The notes: a model not told the origin generated them from the letters alone. Numbered from the stretch's first letter, positions 20,485 through 28,510 are shown. The stretch: 64,000 nucleotides of DNA from Psychrobacter fulvigenes (GCF_904846155.1 NZ_CAJGZP010000001.1:2418001-2482000); one strand, 5' to 3'. Numbers and translations are program-made.

Positions 20485-21168
20485 TTACTTAGTCGTCGTT
20501 TTTGCAGTACTACTAGTACCAGTCTTGGTATTTGTAGCAGGTTTTGCAGCTTGCTGAGTAGACTTTGCAGCTTGCTGAGTCGCTTGTTGGGTATTCTTCG
20601 TAGCTTGCTCAGCGGCCTTAGTCGCTGCTGCAGTTGCTTGCTCTGCGGCTTTTTTAGCTGCTGCAGTCGCTTGCTCTGCAGCCTTAGTGGCTTGTTCAGC
20701 GGCTTTCGTAACTTGCTCAGTCGCTTTTTCAGCCATTTTATTCATATTTTCAGTATATTCTTGAGTTTTTTTCTTGGCTTGATCAGTGGCTTTTTGCATA
20801 TTAGCTTGTACTTGTTCATTGGTCTCACCATGAACTTCACTCAAAACCTTCATGACTTCTTCTTGCATGTTATTGCCAAGTTCTGTCATACGCTTAGCAT
20901 CTGCTAGCATTTGCTGGCTAATAACATTAAGCATTTCAGCTTGCTTGCTATTGAATTCTTTCGCTGATTCTGGTGAGTCAATTCCAGCAACTTGACGCAT
21001 GTTTTCTAGACCCATCTCTGAGTAAGATTTAATAGTATTAAGTGAAAACTCAGTCATAGTTTCAGCATTTTTCAAGAATGCTTGATTAAGCTTTGTCCAA
21101 GGTTCAAACATTTTTTGCGTGTTTTCGTTGAACTGATTGATAAAATCCTGAGGATTCGATTGTGACAT
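20485..21168 (-). CDS. phaP: Phasin, PHA granule-associated protein
   Basis: Phasins coat PHA granules and control their size and number. Residues 1-~110 carry the phasin-family helical pattern (FEPWTKLNQAFLKNAETMTEFSL, SKQAEMLNVISQQML). The tail from ~residue 140 is a low-complexity Ala/Lys/Thr/Gln/Glu region with repeated AAEQAT units, resembling the histone-H1-like tails of PhaF-type phasins that can bind DNA. Length is 227 aa. The gene lies 129 bp downstream of phaB and has its own terminator. A Leu/Cys-rich reading frame on the opposite strand (20551-20907) is a shadow of the repeats. Confidence 0.88.
   Translation of the reverse strand: MSQSNPQDFINQFNENTQKMFEPWTKLNQAFLKNAETMTEFSLNTIKSYSEMGLENMRQVAGIDSPESAKEFNSKQAEMLNVISQQMLADAKRMTELGNNMQEEVMKVLSEVHGETNEQVQANMQKATDQAKKKTQEYTENMNKMAEKATEQVTKAAEQATKAAEQATAAAKKAAEQATAAATKAAEQATKNTQQATQQAAKSTQQAAKPATNTKTGTSSTAKTTTK
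20575..20745 (-). repeat. Imperfect tandem repeats encoding the phasin Ala-rich tail
   Basis: Repeated ~21-42-bp units encode A-A-E-Q-A-T-type heptads. Such repeats can change copy number between strains. Confidence 0.7.
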
Positions 21169-21297
21169 AAATTGCTCCGTATGCGGATGATTGGTGTGTA
21201 GGGGATTGAGATGACATTATAATGCCATTCAAATCATAATGTTACTTAGTAATGTAACAAATATAACTTAATTAATGCTGAGTTCAAATTATTCAAA

Positions 21298-22059
21298 CTA
21301 AGACATGTACTGACCACCGTTGACTGATATGGTTTCTCCTGTGACAAATATGGCTTCGTCACTGATAAGATACATACAAGCAGCAGCAATTTCGTTTGCA
21401 CTTGCCAAACGATTCATTGGAATGGTTTCTTTGATCTTATCCATAATATGCTCAGGTACTGTCTCTACCATAGGGGTGTGAGTGTAACCAGGAGCAACTA
21501 CGTTAGCGGTTATAGATGAAGGCGCGCCTTCATAGGCTAGAGCTTTAGTAAACCCGATGATTCCTGCTTTGGCAGCAGAGTAATTGGTCTGACCATATTG
21601 ACCACGCAGACCATTAATAGAGCTGATATTGACGATACGCCCTGTTTTTTGTTGCAGCATTTTTGAAAATACAGGGTGAACGATTGTATAAAGAGAAGTT
21701 AAGTTGGTATCAATTACCTGTTTCCACTGCGTGTAGCTCATCTTTTTAAAGCTACTATCACGAGTGATACCAGCACTGTTTATCAAGGCATAAACGTTGT
21801 CATACTTATCTAATGTTTTTTGAATAGCGGCCATAGCTGTTTCGTGATCGCTTAGATCTACAGCAAGAAACTCAAAGTTATTTTGATCGAATCCGTTATC
21901 ATCGCACCATTTTTTAGTACGCTCTGGATCGTCATTACTCAACGTTGCAATAACGTGATAGCCCTTCGCCACCAACTTATCACAAATAGCCGTACCGATT
22001 CCACCAAGTGCGCCAGTTACCATAGCGACTTTCTTATCTGATGTATTTGATTGTGACAT
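21298..22059 (-). CDS. phaB: Acetoacetyl-CoA reductase (short-chain dehydrogenase)
   Basis: Reduces acetoacetyl-CoA to (R)-3-hydroxybutyryl-CoA with NADPH, the monomer for the PHA synthase. It is a 253-aa SDR. The cofactor loop TGALGGIG is near residues 15-22, NSAGIT is the second SDR motif, and the catalytic Ser (NISSING) and Tyr-Lys pair (YSAAK) are in place. An FabG-type role in fatty-acid synthesis is the main alternative; adjacency to phasin and phaC and the GQYGQTNYSAAKAG segment favour PhaB. First gene of the locus, with ~450 bp of non-coding DNA upstream. Confidence 0.92.
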   Translation of the reverse strand: MSQSNTSDKKVAMVTGALGGIGTAICDKLVAKGYHVIATLSNDDPERTKKWCDDNGFDQNNFEFLAVDLSDHETAMAAIQKTLDKYDNVYALINSAGITRDSSFKKMSYTQWKQVIDTNLTSLYTIVHPVFSKMLQQKTGRIVNISSINGLRGQYGQTNYSAAKAGIIGFTKALAYEGAPSSITANVVAPGYTHTPMVETVPEHIMDKIKETIPMNRLASANEIAAACMYLISDEAIFVTGETISVNGGQYMS

Positions 22060-22510
22060 AGATAATCCTCTAATTAATTTATAAATCCATTTATCTTTCT
22101 ATTATTACATTTTTTTCATGACGAAAGTATACTAAATTGGTAACAAATTAAGAGGTTTTTACCATATAAGTCGATTATTAGAAATATAACGAACAAAAGA
22201 TTGGTTCCCATGCAGTAAACTAACACTTGGGTGACACAATGCTTTATTGTAAAAAATACGCTTGGTAAATAAATCGCTGAGAAAATTAGATTGAAGGCTA
22301 GATTTTAATCAAATTCCAATTTATTAAATCGTAGTAGTAAATAATTATTGATAAACTCAAGTAGCAATTCGAACAGCTTTTATGCTAGGCAGGCACTTAT
22401 CAGTAACAGAAGGGCTTAAATAGAAATTAATAGACACAAAAAAACCCCAAACAAGCTAATGTTTGAGGCGAAACTTGCTTAAACTCGAAAGTCTAAATTC
22501 GTTTTAAATA
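22060..22510 (-). other. Non-coding gap upstream of phaB
   Basis: AT-rich 451 bp with no credible ORF. It contains the upstream region of phaB and, at its far end, the terminator of the tRNA-Val/tRNA-Asp unit. I saw no clear conserved promoter or operator for phaB. Confidence 0.6.
22437..22468 (-). terminator. Intrinsic terminator of the tRNA-Val/tRNA-Asp transcript
   Basis: On the minus strand CCTCAAAC and GTTTGGGG pair (one G-T) with an 8-base loop, followed by seven T residues. It lies ~45 bp past tRNA-Asp. Confidence 0.8.
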
Positions 22511-22587
22511 TGGCGCAGCGGACGGGACTCGAACCCGCGACCCCCGGCGTGACAGGCCGGTATTCTAACCAACTGAACTACCGCTGC
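22511..22587 (-). tRNA. tRNA-Asp (anticodon GUC)
   Basis: 77 nt including an encoded CCA. Acceptor GCAGCGG pairs with CCGCTGC, discriminator G. The anticodon GTC is complementary to 22551-22553, in the loop CTGTCAC. The D-arm and T-arm (GGGTTCGAGTCCC) match the bacterial tRNA-Asp consensus. It is co-transcribed downstream of tRNA-Val, 56 bp away. Confidence 0.98.
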
Positions 22588-22643
22588 TTAGGTCGTCTTT
22601 AGCGTTTTGCTCTTTATAACCAGAGCCCACTTCGCTAAATGAG

Positions 22644-22719
22644 TGGTGGGTGATGACGGATTCGAACCGCCGACATTCTGCGTGTAAGGCAGACGCTCTA
22701 CCAACTGAGCTAATCACCC
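22644..22719 (-). tRNA. tRNA-Val (anticodon UAC)
   Basis: 76 nt including CCA. Acceptor GGGTGAT pairs with ATCACCC, discriminator A. The anticodon TAC is complementary to 22684-22686, stem TCTGC/GCAGA. Its 5' end directly abuts a ~50-bp block that recurs at 62010-62059. Confidence 0.98.
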
Positions 22720-22766
22720 TGAGAAGCGTTAAAAAATTGCACTGCAATTTTAGCTTCGCAAGAGAA
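22717..22766. repeat. Dispersed repeat block abutting tRNA-Val 5' end
   Basis: About 50 bp from CCCTGAGAAGCGTT to TTCGCAAGAGAA match the reverse complement of 62010-62059 with only two substitutions by eye. The block contains a 9-bp palindrome (AAAATTGCA/TGCAATTTT). It occupies the promoter region of tRNA-Val. Confidence 0.8.
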
Positions 22767-23022
22767 TTTTTCTTAAAGGGAAATTCTAAAAGCTTTGATA
22801 TTCAAAGTTGTCACCCTTTGAAAAGCTCTTAACAGAAGATAGCTCACTAAAGCCTCGCTCTGTGGGTGTGTATTATATACATTTACACATGCCTGTCAAA
22901 CGGTATTTTGCCTTTTTAGGCTTATTTTTTACTTTATTACTCATTATCTCGACAAGCATTTGTTTTTATTGACTTTATATTTTACGTACTATTACAGCTA
23001 TAATGCTATTTAACAACTCAAA
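22720..23022. other. Non-coding gap between tRNA-Val and gpx
   Basis: 303 bp without an ORF. It starts with the dispersed repeat block, then shows A/T-rich imperfect repeats (AAATTCTAAAAGCTTTGATATTCAAAG) and nothing else recognised. Confidence 0.55.
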
Positions 23023-23511
23023 CTACTTGATAGCTAATAATGCGCGCTCAATGTCGGATGCCATAGACTCTGGTTTAGTCGTTGGCGCATAGCGTTCAAG
23101 TACGTGCCCATCGTCACCCACTAAAAACTTAGTAAAGTTCCATTTGATACCATCAGTAAGTACACCGCCCTTCTGCTCTTTTAGCCAATCAAAGATAGGA
23201 TGGGCGTCTTTACCATTGACGTCTACTTTAGTCATCATTGGAAAGCTCACACCATAGTTCTTTTGACAAAAATTACCAATCTCCTCATTACTACCAGGAT
23301 CTTGGTTACCAAACTGGTTGCAAGGAAAGCCAATGACCATAAGCCCTCGATCTTTATATTGTTGATACAAAGTCTCCAAACCTGCAAACTGCGGCGTAAA
23401 ACCACACTTACTAGCTGTGTTGACTATCAACAATACTTTGCCTTGATAATCAGTAAAGTCTTGCTGCGTACCATCCATACGCTCTGCTGTAAAATCATAA
23501 ATACTGCTCAT
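23023..23511 (-). CDS. Glutathione peroxidase family thiol peroxidase
   Basis: Reduces hydrogen or lipid peroxides, in bacteria usually with thioredoxin or glutathione. The 162-aa protein has the peroxidatic Cys (not selenocysteine) at C36 in NTASKCGFTPQF, the conserved Gln/Asn in NQFGNQDPG, and the Trp-Asn of IKWNFTKFLV. No signal peptide, so cytoplasmic. A second Cys in the FCQKNYGV segment may be the resolving residue. It lies 72 bp downstream of msrB on the same strand, making a small oxidative-damage pair. E. coli BtuE is a homologue, but I do not assign that name. Confidence 0.93.
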   Translation of the reverse strand: MSSIYDFTAERMDGTQQDFTDYQGKVLLIVNTASKCGFTPQFAGLETLYQQYKDRGLMVIGFPCNQFGNQDPGSNEEIGNFCQKNYGVSFPMMTKVDVNGKDAHPIFDWLKEQKGGVLTDGIKWNFTKFLVGDDGHVLERYAPTTKPESMASDIERALLAIK

Positions 23512-23582
23512 CGGCTTTCCTTATCTTATTGTATTAGAGTCTGTATAGAGCCCACCATAACTCTGACAGCTACTTTTAATAG

Positions 23583-24008
23583 CTACTTAGCCGTCTTATC
23601 CAAATCGATAGCAACCGAGTTGATACAGTAGCGCATACCAGTAGTCTCGCGTGGACCATCAGGGAAGACATGTCCTAAATGCGCATCACAGTTACTACAG
23701 GTCACTTCAGTACGGCGCATGCCTAGCGAGTCATCAACATGCTCATCAATGGCGCTGTTATCTATGCCCTGATCAAAACTTGGCCAACCGCAGCCCGCAT
23801 CAAACTTGCTTGCTGAGTCAAATAACTTTGCACCGCAGCCTTTGCAGCGATAAACACCGTCATCATTAATATCATTATAAACGCCCGTAAAAGGACGTTC
23901 TGTGCCCTTCTCTCGCATGACGCGATACTCATCGGCGCTGAGACGCTCTTTCCAGTCAGCTTCGGTTAATTGTGCGACTTCTTCGGCACTCAACTGATTG
24001 TCTTGCAT
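23583..24008 (-). CDS. msrB: Peptide methionine-(R)-S-oxide reductase
   Basis: Repairs R-methionine sulfoxide in proteins. The 141-aa protein carries two zinc-binding CxxC pairs (CKGCGAK, CSNCDAH), the substrate-binding segment GCGWPSF and the catalytic Cys in RYCINSVA. There is no MsrA fusion. It is divergent from the HTH-aminotransferase gene across a 278-bp region that holds two palindromic operator-like sites, and is followed by the glutathione peroxidase gene. Confidence 0.96.
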   Translation of the reverse strand: MQDNQLSAEEVAQLTEADWKERLSADEYRVMREKGTERPFTGVYNDINDDGVYRCKGCGAKLFDSASKFDAGCGWPSFDQGIDNSAIDEHVDDSLGMRRTEVTCSNCDAHLGHVFPDGPRETTGMRYCINSVAIDLDKTAK

Positions 24009-24148
24009 GGTTTATCCTTTATAAGCTTATTGTGTAGATAAGATATGGGAATACTCGCTAAAGATGCAAGAGTGAGTGATTCATCTTTACCAAACTTACA
24101 CGTGAAAACAGGTCCTATGATTTTGATAAGGAAAAATAAGAATAGAAT

Positions 24149-24165
24149 TGCAAGCATATCTTGCA
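24149..24165. promoter_or_regulatory. Putative operator 1 (17-bp perfect inverted repeat)
   Basis: TGCAAG-CATAT-CTTGCA, 6-bp arms with a 5-bp spacer, in the msrB/alaA-like divergent region. A second near-identical site starts 53 bp further on. Binding by the HTH domain of the adjacent fusion protein is an inference. Confidence 0.55.
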
Positions 24166-24201
24166 ATAAATCATAAATAGCACTTGCAGCTTAGTTATGA
24201 A

Positions 24202-24218
24202 TGCAATAAAATCTTGCA
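24202..24218. promoter_or_regulatory. Putative operator 2 (17-bp inverted repeat)
   Basis: TGCAAT-AAAAT-CTTGCA, one arm mismatch relative to operator 1. The centre lies ~76 bp before the ATG of the HTH-aminotransferase gene. An isolated CTTGCA half-site lies between the two at 24183-24188. Confidence 0.55.
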
Positions 24219-24286
24219 TTAAGTATTTAATATTATCTTCTGATATTTTCAACACTGTCTATAGCATAGAAAAACAAAAGGCCTAA

Positions 24287-25927
24287 ATGGTTATGATTGA
24301 TAATAAAGACAAGTTGGCACAAGCTGAACGCTTGGTACAGCTGCGTCGCGACAAAGGCATGACTGCTGAGCAACTGGCACAGGCCATGACCCAAGCTGGT
24401 GCTAAGGTCAGTCGCGGTGCTATCTCTAATTGGGAGCGCGGTACTAATGGTATCGTTTCCTCAAAGCTGCCAACGCTTGCACGCATCTTGGGATGCAGTG
24501 AAGGTTATTTACTGCGTGGCGACATTATAAATGATAATAGCCATAAGACAGTAGACGCTTCCACAGACAAACAAACTCTAACCACCGACCACAACCAAGA
24601 CTCAAAAAACAAAACGACTATGGGTAGCAATACTATGGCTTCACTAAAAAAATCCGCCAAATTACAAAACGTCTGCTATGACATTCGTGGCCCTTTACTA
24701 AAAGCGGCGACCCAAATGGAAGCAGAGGGTCAACGTATCATCAAGCTAAATGTCGGTAACCCTGCTCCCTTTGGTCTGGATGCGCCACATGAAATCTTGC
24801 GTGATGTATCAATGAACCTATCTGAGGCAACTGGCTATTCAGACTCACAAGGTGTTTTTTCAGCGCGCAAAGCTGTATTGCAATATTATCAGTCAAAAGG
24901 CTTGCTCTCTGCTGTAGACGTACGTGATGTGTATTTGGGCAATGGGGTTTCTGAGCTGATTGTCATGACCATGCAAGCGCTGATGGACGATGGTGATGAG
25001 GTTCTGATTCCAATGCCAGACTATCCTCTGTGGACAGCAGCAGCGAACTTGGCCGGTGGTACAGCGGTGCACTATCGCTGTAATGAAGAAGACAACTGGC
25101 ACCCTGATATCGAAGACATCAAATCCAAGATTACCAGCAAGACCAAAGGCATTGTGGTTATCAATCCCAACAACCCAACAGGCGCACTATACTCAAACGA
25201 CATCCTTAAGCAGATCATCGAAGTCGCTAAAGAGCATGACTTAGTTCTAGTGGCAGATGAGATCTATGATCGCGTGTTGTATGATGAGGCGGTGCATACA
25301 CCAATGAGCACATTAACTGATGAGGTCTTGGTTTTAACTTACAATGGTCTATCCAAGTCTCATCGAATCGCCGGATTCCGTGCTGGCTGGCTCATGGTAT
25401 CGGGTAAGAAACAACATGCTGCAGATTTCATCGAAGGCTTAGACATGCTCGCTTCTATGCGCCTGTGCGCCAACGTCCCTGCGCAGTATGCCATTCAAAC
25501 GGCTATGGGTGGCTACCAAAGTATGCAAGCGCTCACTGCGGAATCTGGACGTCTATACAAGCAGCGTGAAATGGCAGTTTCTCGTCTGAATGCTATCCCT
25601 GGTATCTCATGTACCCTGCCCCAAGGCGCGTTTTATTGTTTTCCAAAAATAGATCTTGAGATTTACCCCATCGAAGATGACATGCAGTTTATGATGGATC
25701 TTTTAATCGATGAAAAAGTACTGATGGTGCAGGGATCGGGCTTTAATTGGAACGCCCCTGATCACTTCCGCGTGGTATTTTTACCCAACCTTCATGATTT
25801 AGAAGATGCGATGGATCGCTTGGATCGTTTCTTTGCAAAAAAACGCCAACAGTTTGGCACAGATGACATTGTAAATACCTCATCTAAAAACACTTTATCT
25901 GCAGACGTCAACGCTTTAGAGGCCTAA
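24287..25927 (+). CDS. XRE helix-turn-helix fused to AlaA-type aminotransferase
   Basis: Residues ~8-80 form an XRE/Cro-type HTH (QLRRDKGMTAEQLAQAM, then VSRGAISNWERG). A polar linker of ~40 residues follows. From ~residue 117 the rest closely resembles E. coli AlaA, the glutamate-pyruvate aminotransferase: CYDIRGPLLKAA, NVGNPAPFG, NPNNPTGALYS, ADEIYDRVLYD and the PLP Lys in NGLSKSHRIAGFRAGW. The full product is 546 aa versus ~405 for AlaA. In-frame ATGs at 24620 and 24635 could give a stand-alone enzyme, but the upstream ATG has AAAAGG correctly spaced, so the fusion reads as genuine. Likely role: alanine synthesis plus self-regulation, analogous to but distinct from GntR-linked MocR proteins; the regulatory part is inference. 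Confidence 0.88.
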   Translation: MVMIDNKDKLAQAERLVQLRRDKGMTAEQLAQAMTQAGAKVSRGAISNWERGTNGIVSSKLPTLARILGCSEGYLLRGDIINDNSHKTVDASTDKQTLTTDHNQDSKNKTTMGSNTMASLKKSAKLQNVCYDIRGPLLKAATQMEAEGQRIIKLNVGNPAPFGLDAPHEILRDVSMNLSEATGYSDSQGVFSARKAVLQYYQSKGLLSAVDVRDVYLGNGVSELIVMTMQALMDDGDEVLIPMPDYPLWTAAANLAGGTAVHYRCNEEDNWHPDIEDIKSKITSKTKGIVVINPNNPTGALYSNDILKQIIEVAKEHDLVLVADEIYDRVLYDEAVHTPMSTLTDEVLVLTYNGLSKSHRIAGFRAGWLMVSGKKQHAADFIEGLDMLASMRLCANVPAQYAIQTAMGGYQSMQALTAESGRLYKQREMAVSRLNAIPGISCTLPQGAFYCFPKIDLEIYPIEDDMQFMMDLLIDEKVLMVQGSGFNWNAPDHFRVVFLPNLHDLEDAMDRLDRFFAKKRQQFGTDDIVNTSSKNTLSADVNALEA

Positions 25928-26030
25928 TACCAAACCCAAAAGTGCGATTAACTTTGTCAAACTTGCTAACCCTACTAGGAGTAGTGCTTGCACAAGTTTT
26001 TCGTGCTACTCTAATTTTTGGAAATGGTAT
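25927..26030 (+). repeat. MITE-like element, copy 1
   Basis: 104 bp beginning ATACCAAACC and ending AAATGGTAT; the ends form an imperfect terminal inverted repeat (ATACCA-NNN-CCAAAAA). The first base is the last base of the upstream gene's stop codon. It matches copy 2 (51130-51234, inverted) with eight substitutions and one gap by eye. No coding capacity. Confidence 0.8.
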
Positions 26031-26067
26031 AATTGCTAATCAACTTGGCTTTAGACAAAAAATAGAC

Positions 26068-26108
26068 AAAAAAACGCTTATCGGCATCAAGTCGATAAGC
26101 GTTTTTTT
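26068..26108 (+). terminator. Intrinsic terminator, probably bidirectional
   Basis: CGCTTATCG and CGATAAGCG with A-run before and T-run after. It lies between the convergent HTH-aminotransferase and pit genes. Confidence 0.85.
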
Positions 26109-26162
26109 AGCAGTCGCTTAAATAACAATAATCTTGAAAGCTAAGACCTCAATTTTAGTGTT

Positions 26163-27768
26163 CTAGAATATCTTTGTTAAAACAAAGAAGCTTAATGCTG
26201 ACATACTCGCTGCCGCAGGCAATGTAATCACCCATGCCAGACCAATAGGTTTCATCAGCTTCCAGTTAGTATTTCTATTGACGATACCAATACCCAGTAC
26301 CGCTCCTACTAGAGTATGCGTGCTCGATACAGGTAACCCCATCGTTGATGCGCCCATAACGACAGCCGCAGCCGCAAGCTCAGCTGAAAAACCAGACGCT
26401 GGATGCATCTTTGCCAAGTTAGTACCAACGGTTTGAATGACCTCCTTACCAATGAAACAAAGACCGACGATGAGCGCCACCAAACGTTAGCATGACTGCT
26501 GGAGGCACCGCTGCTTCTGAAGATATTTGATTGGTACGAATGACATCCATAATCGCTGCAAAAGGGCCTACTGCGTTAGCGATGTCGTTTGAACCATGAC
26601 TAAAGGCAAAAGCGGATGCCGTAAATACCTGCATCCAACTGAACAGGATAAAGTTGGCTTTGGTCAGATCTTCTTTGTGTTTACCACGAATACTTTTGGT
26701 ATAGATAAAGGTAGCCAGCCACACTAAGGCACCAACCATCCCCATGAATAAAAAACCATGTAAGGTTGTAAAGTTATCATTGACGTTTTTCAGGCCTTTG
26801 AAAACGACCAATGACGTCATGACCACACCGCCCATAGCGGCAATGATAGGGACCCACTGTTTAATCGCTTTTAGAGTATCTAGATTGCTACGCTCCCGAT
26901 CAATGGTGTACAGGTTTTTGTAGTAGTCAGTTTCTAAGTCTTCAAGCTTACAGTCATCATCTTTATAAATATCCTGATCACGTAGCATGGCAGATGTATA
27001 GGATAGCTGCTCTGATTCTGATAGCGCCTCAAAAAATACTTTATGCTCTTCTTTTACAGTCTTTTTATTGGCTTTTAGTACAACAATCTTTGCTTCTGCT
27101 TTATCATTATAATTGATGATATTCTTTTTGATTTGTCCGTAGAGTATGAACGAGAGTATGCCGCCTAGTAATGGTGATAGTACCCAAGAAATGGCAATCT
27201 TGCCCACAGTGCCCCAGTCTACTGTTGATAGTGCCATTTCGGTACCACCTAAAGTGATGCCTAATACAATAGAGCTGCCTACCACACCGCCAATAATAGA
27301 GTGGGTGGTAGAGACAGGCAGTCCCTTACGTGTGGCAAACAGCAGCCAAAATGCTGCGGCTATCAAAGCAGAAAGCATCACATAGATAAACTGATTGGGC
27401 GTCACAGCTAAACCGTCCAAATCAACGATACCACTACGGATAGTATCTGTGACCTCGCCACCAGCGAGCACTGCACCTGATACCTCAAATATTGCAGCCA
27501 CACCAAGTGCCTGCGGAATAGTCAGCGTTCCTGCACCTACCGAGGTGCCAAAAGAGTTAGCAACATCATTGCCGCCGATGTTGAATGCCATAAAGACACC
27601 AAAGGCTGTGGCAACGATAAATAGAGTGGTCTGCTGACGCATGGTGTAGTCAAGACCCCACCATAAAAAATAAGCTGTCATTACAATCAGTAAAGTGGCA
27701 AAAAATAGATTGATTCTCATAGTGCCAACTTTCTTGGTCGGCTCTTTAGAACTGCTAATAATACCCAT
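26163..27768 (-). pseudogene. PiT-family inorganic phosphate transporter, frameshifted
   Basis: PiT proteins import phosphate across the inner membrane using an ion gradient. The 5' frame (27768 down to ~26446) has the first family signature GGNDVANSFGTSVGAG, a central hydrophilic loop (~residues 210-300) and the second signature SHGSNDIANAVGPF, then runs out of frame after MLTFGG. The remaining membrane segments continue in another frame ([14 protein letters not shown]... to the stop at 26163). The break is at ~26474-26484. The local sequence GGTGGCGCTC is what remains if one GTGGC unit of a GTGGCGTGGC pair was lost; this is inferred. It could be a real inactivating mutation, a slippage-variable site or an assembly error. 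The full reading would be ~535 aa, close to PitA (~500). Confidence 0.85.
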
Positions 27769-27887
27769 AGATTGATACGCCCTGCGTAAGCTGGTTAAAG
27801 ATATTTACGATTGATAAGGTTGCGATGTTACTAGGTATAGCAAGCCAATGAAATGGCAGCGCACACGCAACGTAATTTTTTGAATAC

Positions 27888-27910
27888 ATATGCAAATATT
27901 ATTTGCATAT
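27888..27910. promoter_or_regulatory. Perfect 10-bp palindrome upstream of pit
   Basis: ATATGCAAAT-ATT-ATTTGCATAT, ~120 bp before the pit start codon. It is AT-rich and lacks a T-run, so a dimeric regulator site seems more likely than a terminator. It does not look like a Pho box to me. Confidence 0.45.
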
Positions 27911-28340
27911 ACTCTGAAAGCACTAAGAAATTATTAAGTCTTCACTTATCCTGATGTCGTTATCAGTATGAATGCACTGCAAAAACGACATTCATTAACA
28001 TACTATTAAGCCGCAAGTGAGAGCGCTAAATCATTTGATTAAAGCATCTTGCGGCCTAAATATTTGATTCTAATAGTCTAATGGTGATTATACTGCTCAA
28101 AACAGCTGTGACCAAGTAACGAAACAATGCAATACTGAAACTGCGCCCTTACTTTATGGCCTATCTGACTGCGCTTACTCATGCCCATATTGCAAGTGCT
28201 AAGCTGACCTTTACAACCACTCGCCCATTATATTAAATAATTGAGGATAATGCATGATGATACTGCGAGATTTGTAACTGCAAAGATAAGTTTCAGCAGC
28301 AAGCAAGAACAACATTATCAAGATTTTAAGTTTGTTAAAT

Positions 28341-28377
28341 AAATAGAGAGCTTATTTAGGTAATAAGCTCTCTATTT
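28341..28377 (-). terminator. 16-bp perfect inverted repeat after the pap gene
   Basis: AAATAGAGAGCTTATT and its exact complement flank five bases. On the minus strand it is followed by a short T/A run, and it lies 134 bp past the pap stop codon. Terminator function is likely but the T-tract is weak. Confidence 0.5.
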
Positions 28378-28510
28378 AATATCCGCCTATTATGGTTATT
28401 CATAGCGGATTGTCAAAGACAAACTGTGTTATCTGACAATATTTGCGCGATTTATATTCAGCAGTACATCCCATATCACAAATAATACTCAGCATGACTG
28501 TGTATAGTCA

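Larger units (their letters stand above)
27769..28510. other. 742-bp non-coding gap between pap and pit
   Basis: No credible ORF over 30 codons. It contains a 10-bp perfect palindrome near pit (27888-27910), a long hairpin (GCCGCAAG at 28010-28017 pairing with CTTGCGGC at 28048-28055, with a nested AATCA/TGATT stem) and a 16-bp perfect inverted repeat at 28341-28377. The remainder is featureless to me. It could hold a small RNA or a decayed gene. Confidence 0.5.

Noticed and set aside
20551..20907. 118-codon Leu/Cys-rich ORF opposite the phasin gene
   Set aside because: Composition is explained by the complement of Ala/Lys/Gln repeats; no ribosome site.
22565..22747. 60-codon ORF across tRNA-Val and tRNA-Asp
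   Set aside because: A classic artefact translated through tRNA genes (SVGRASALHAECRRFES).
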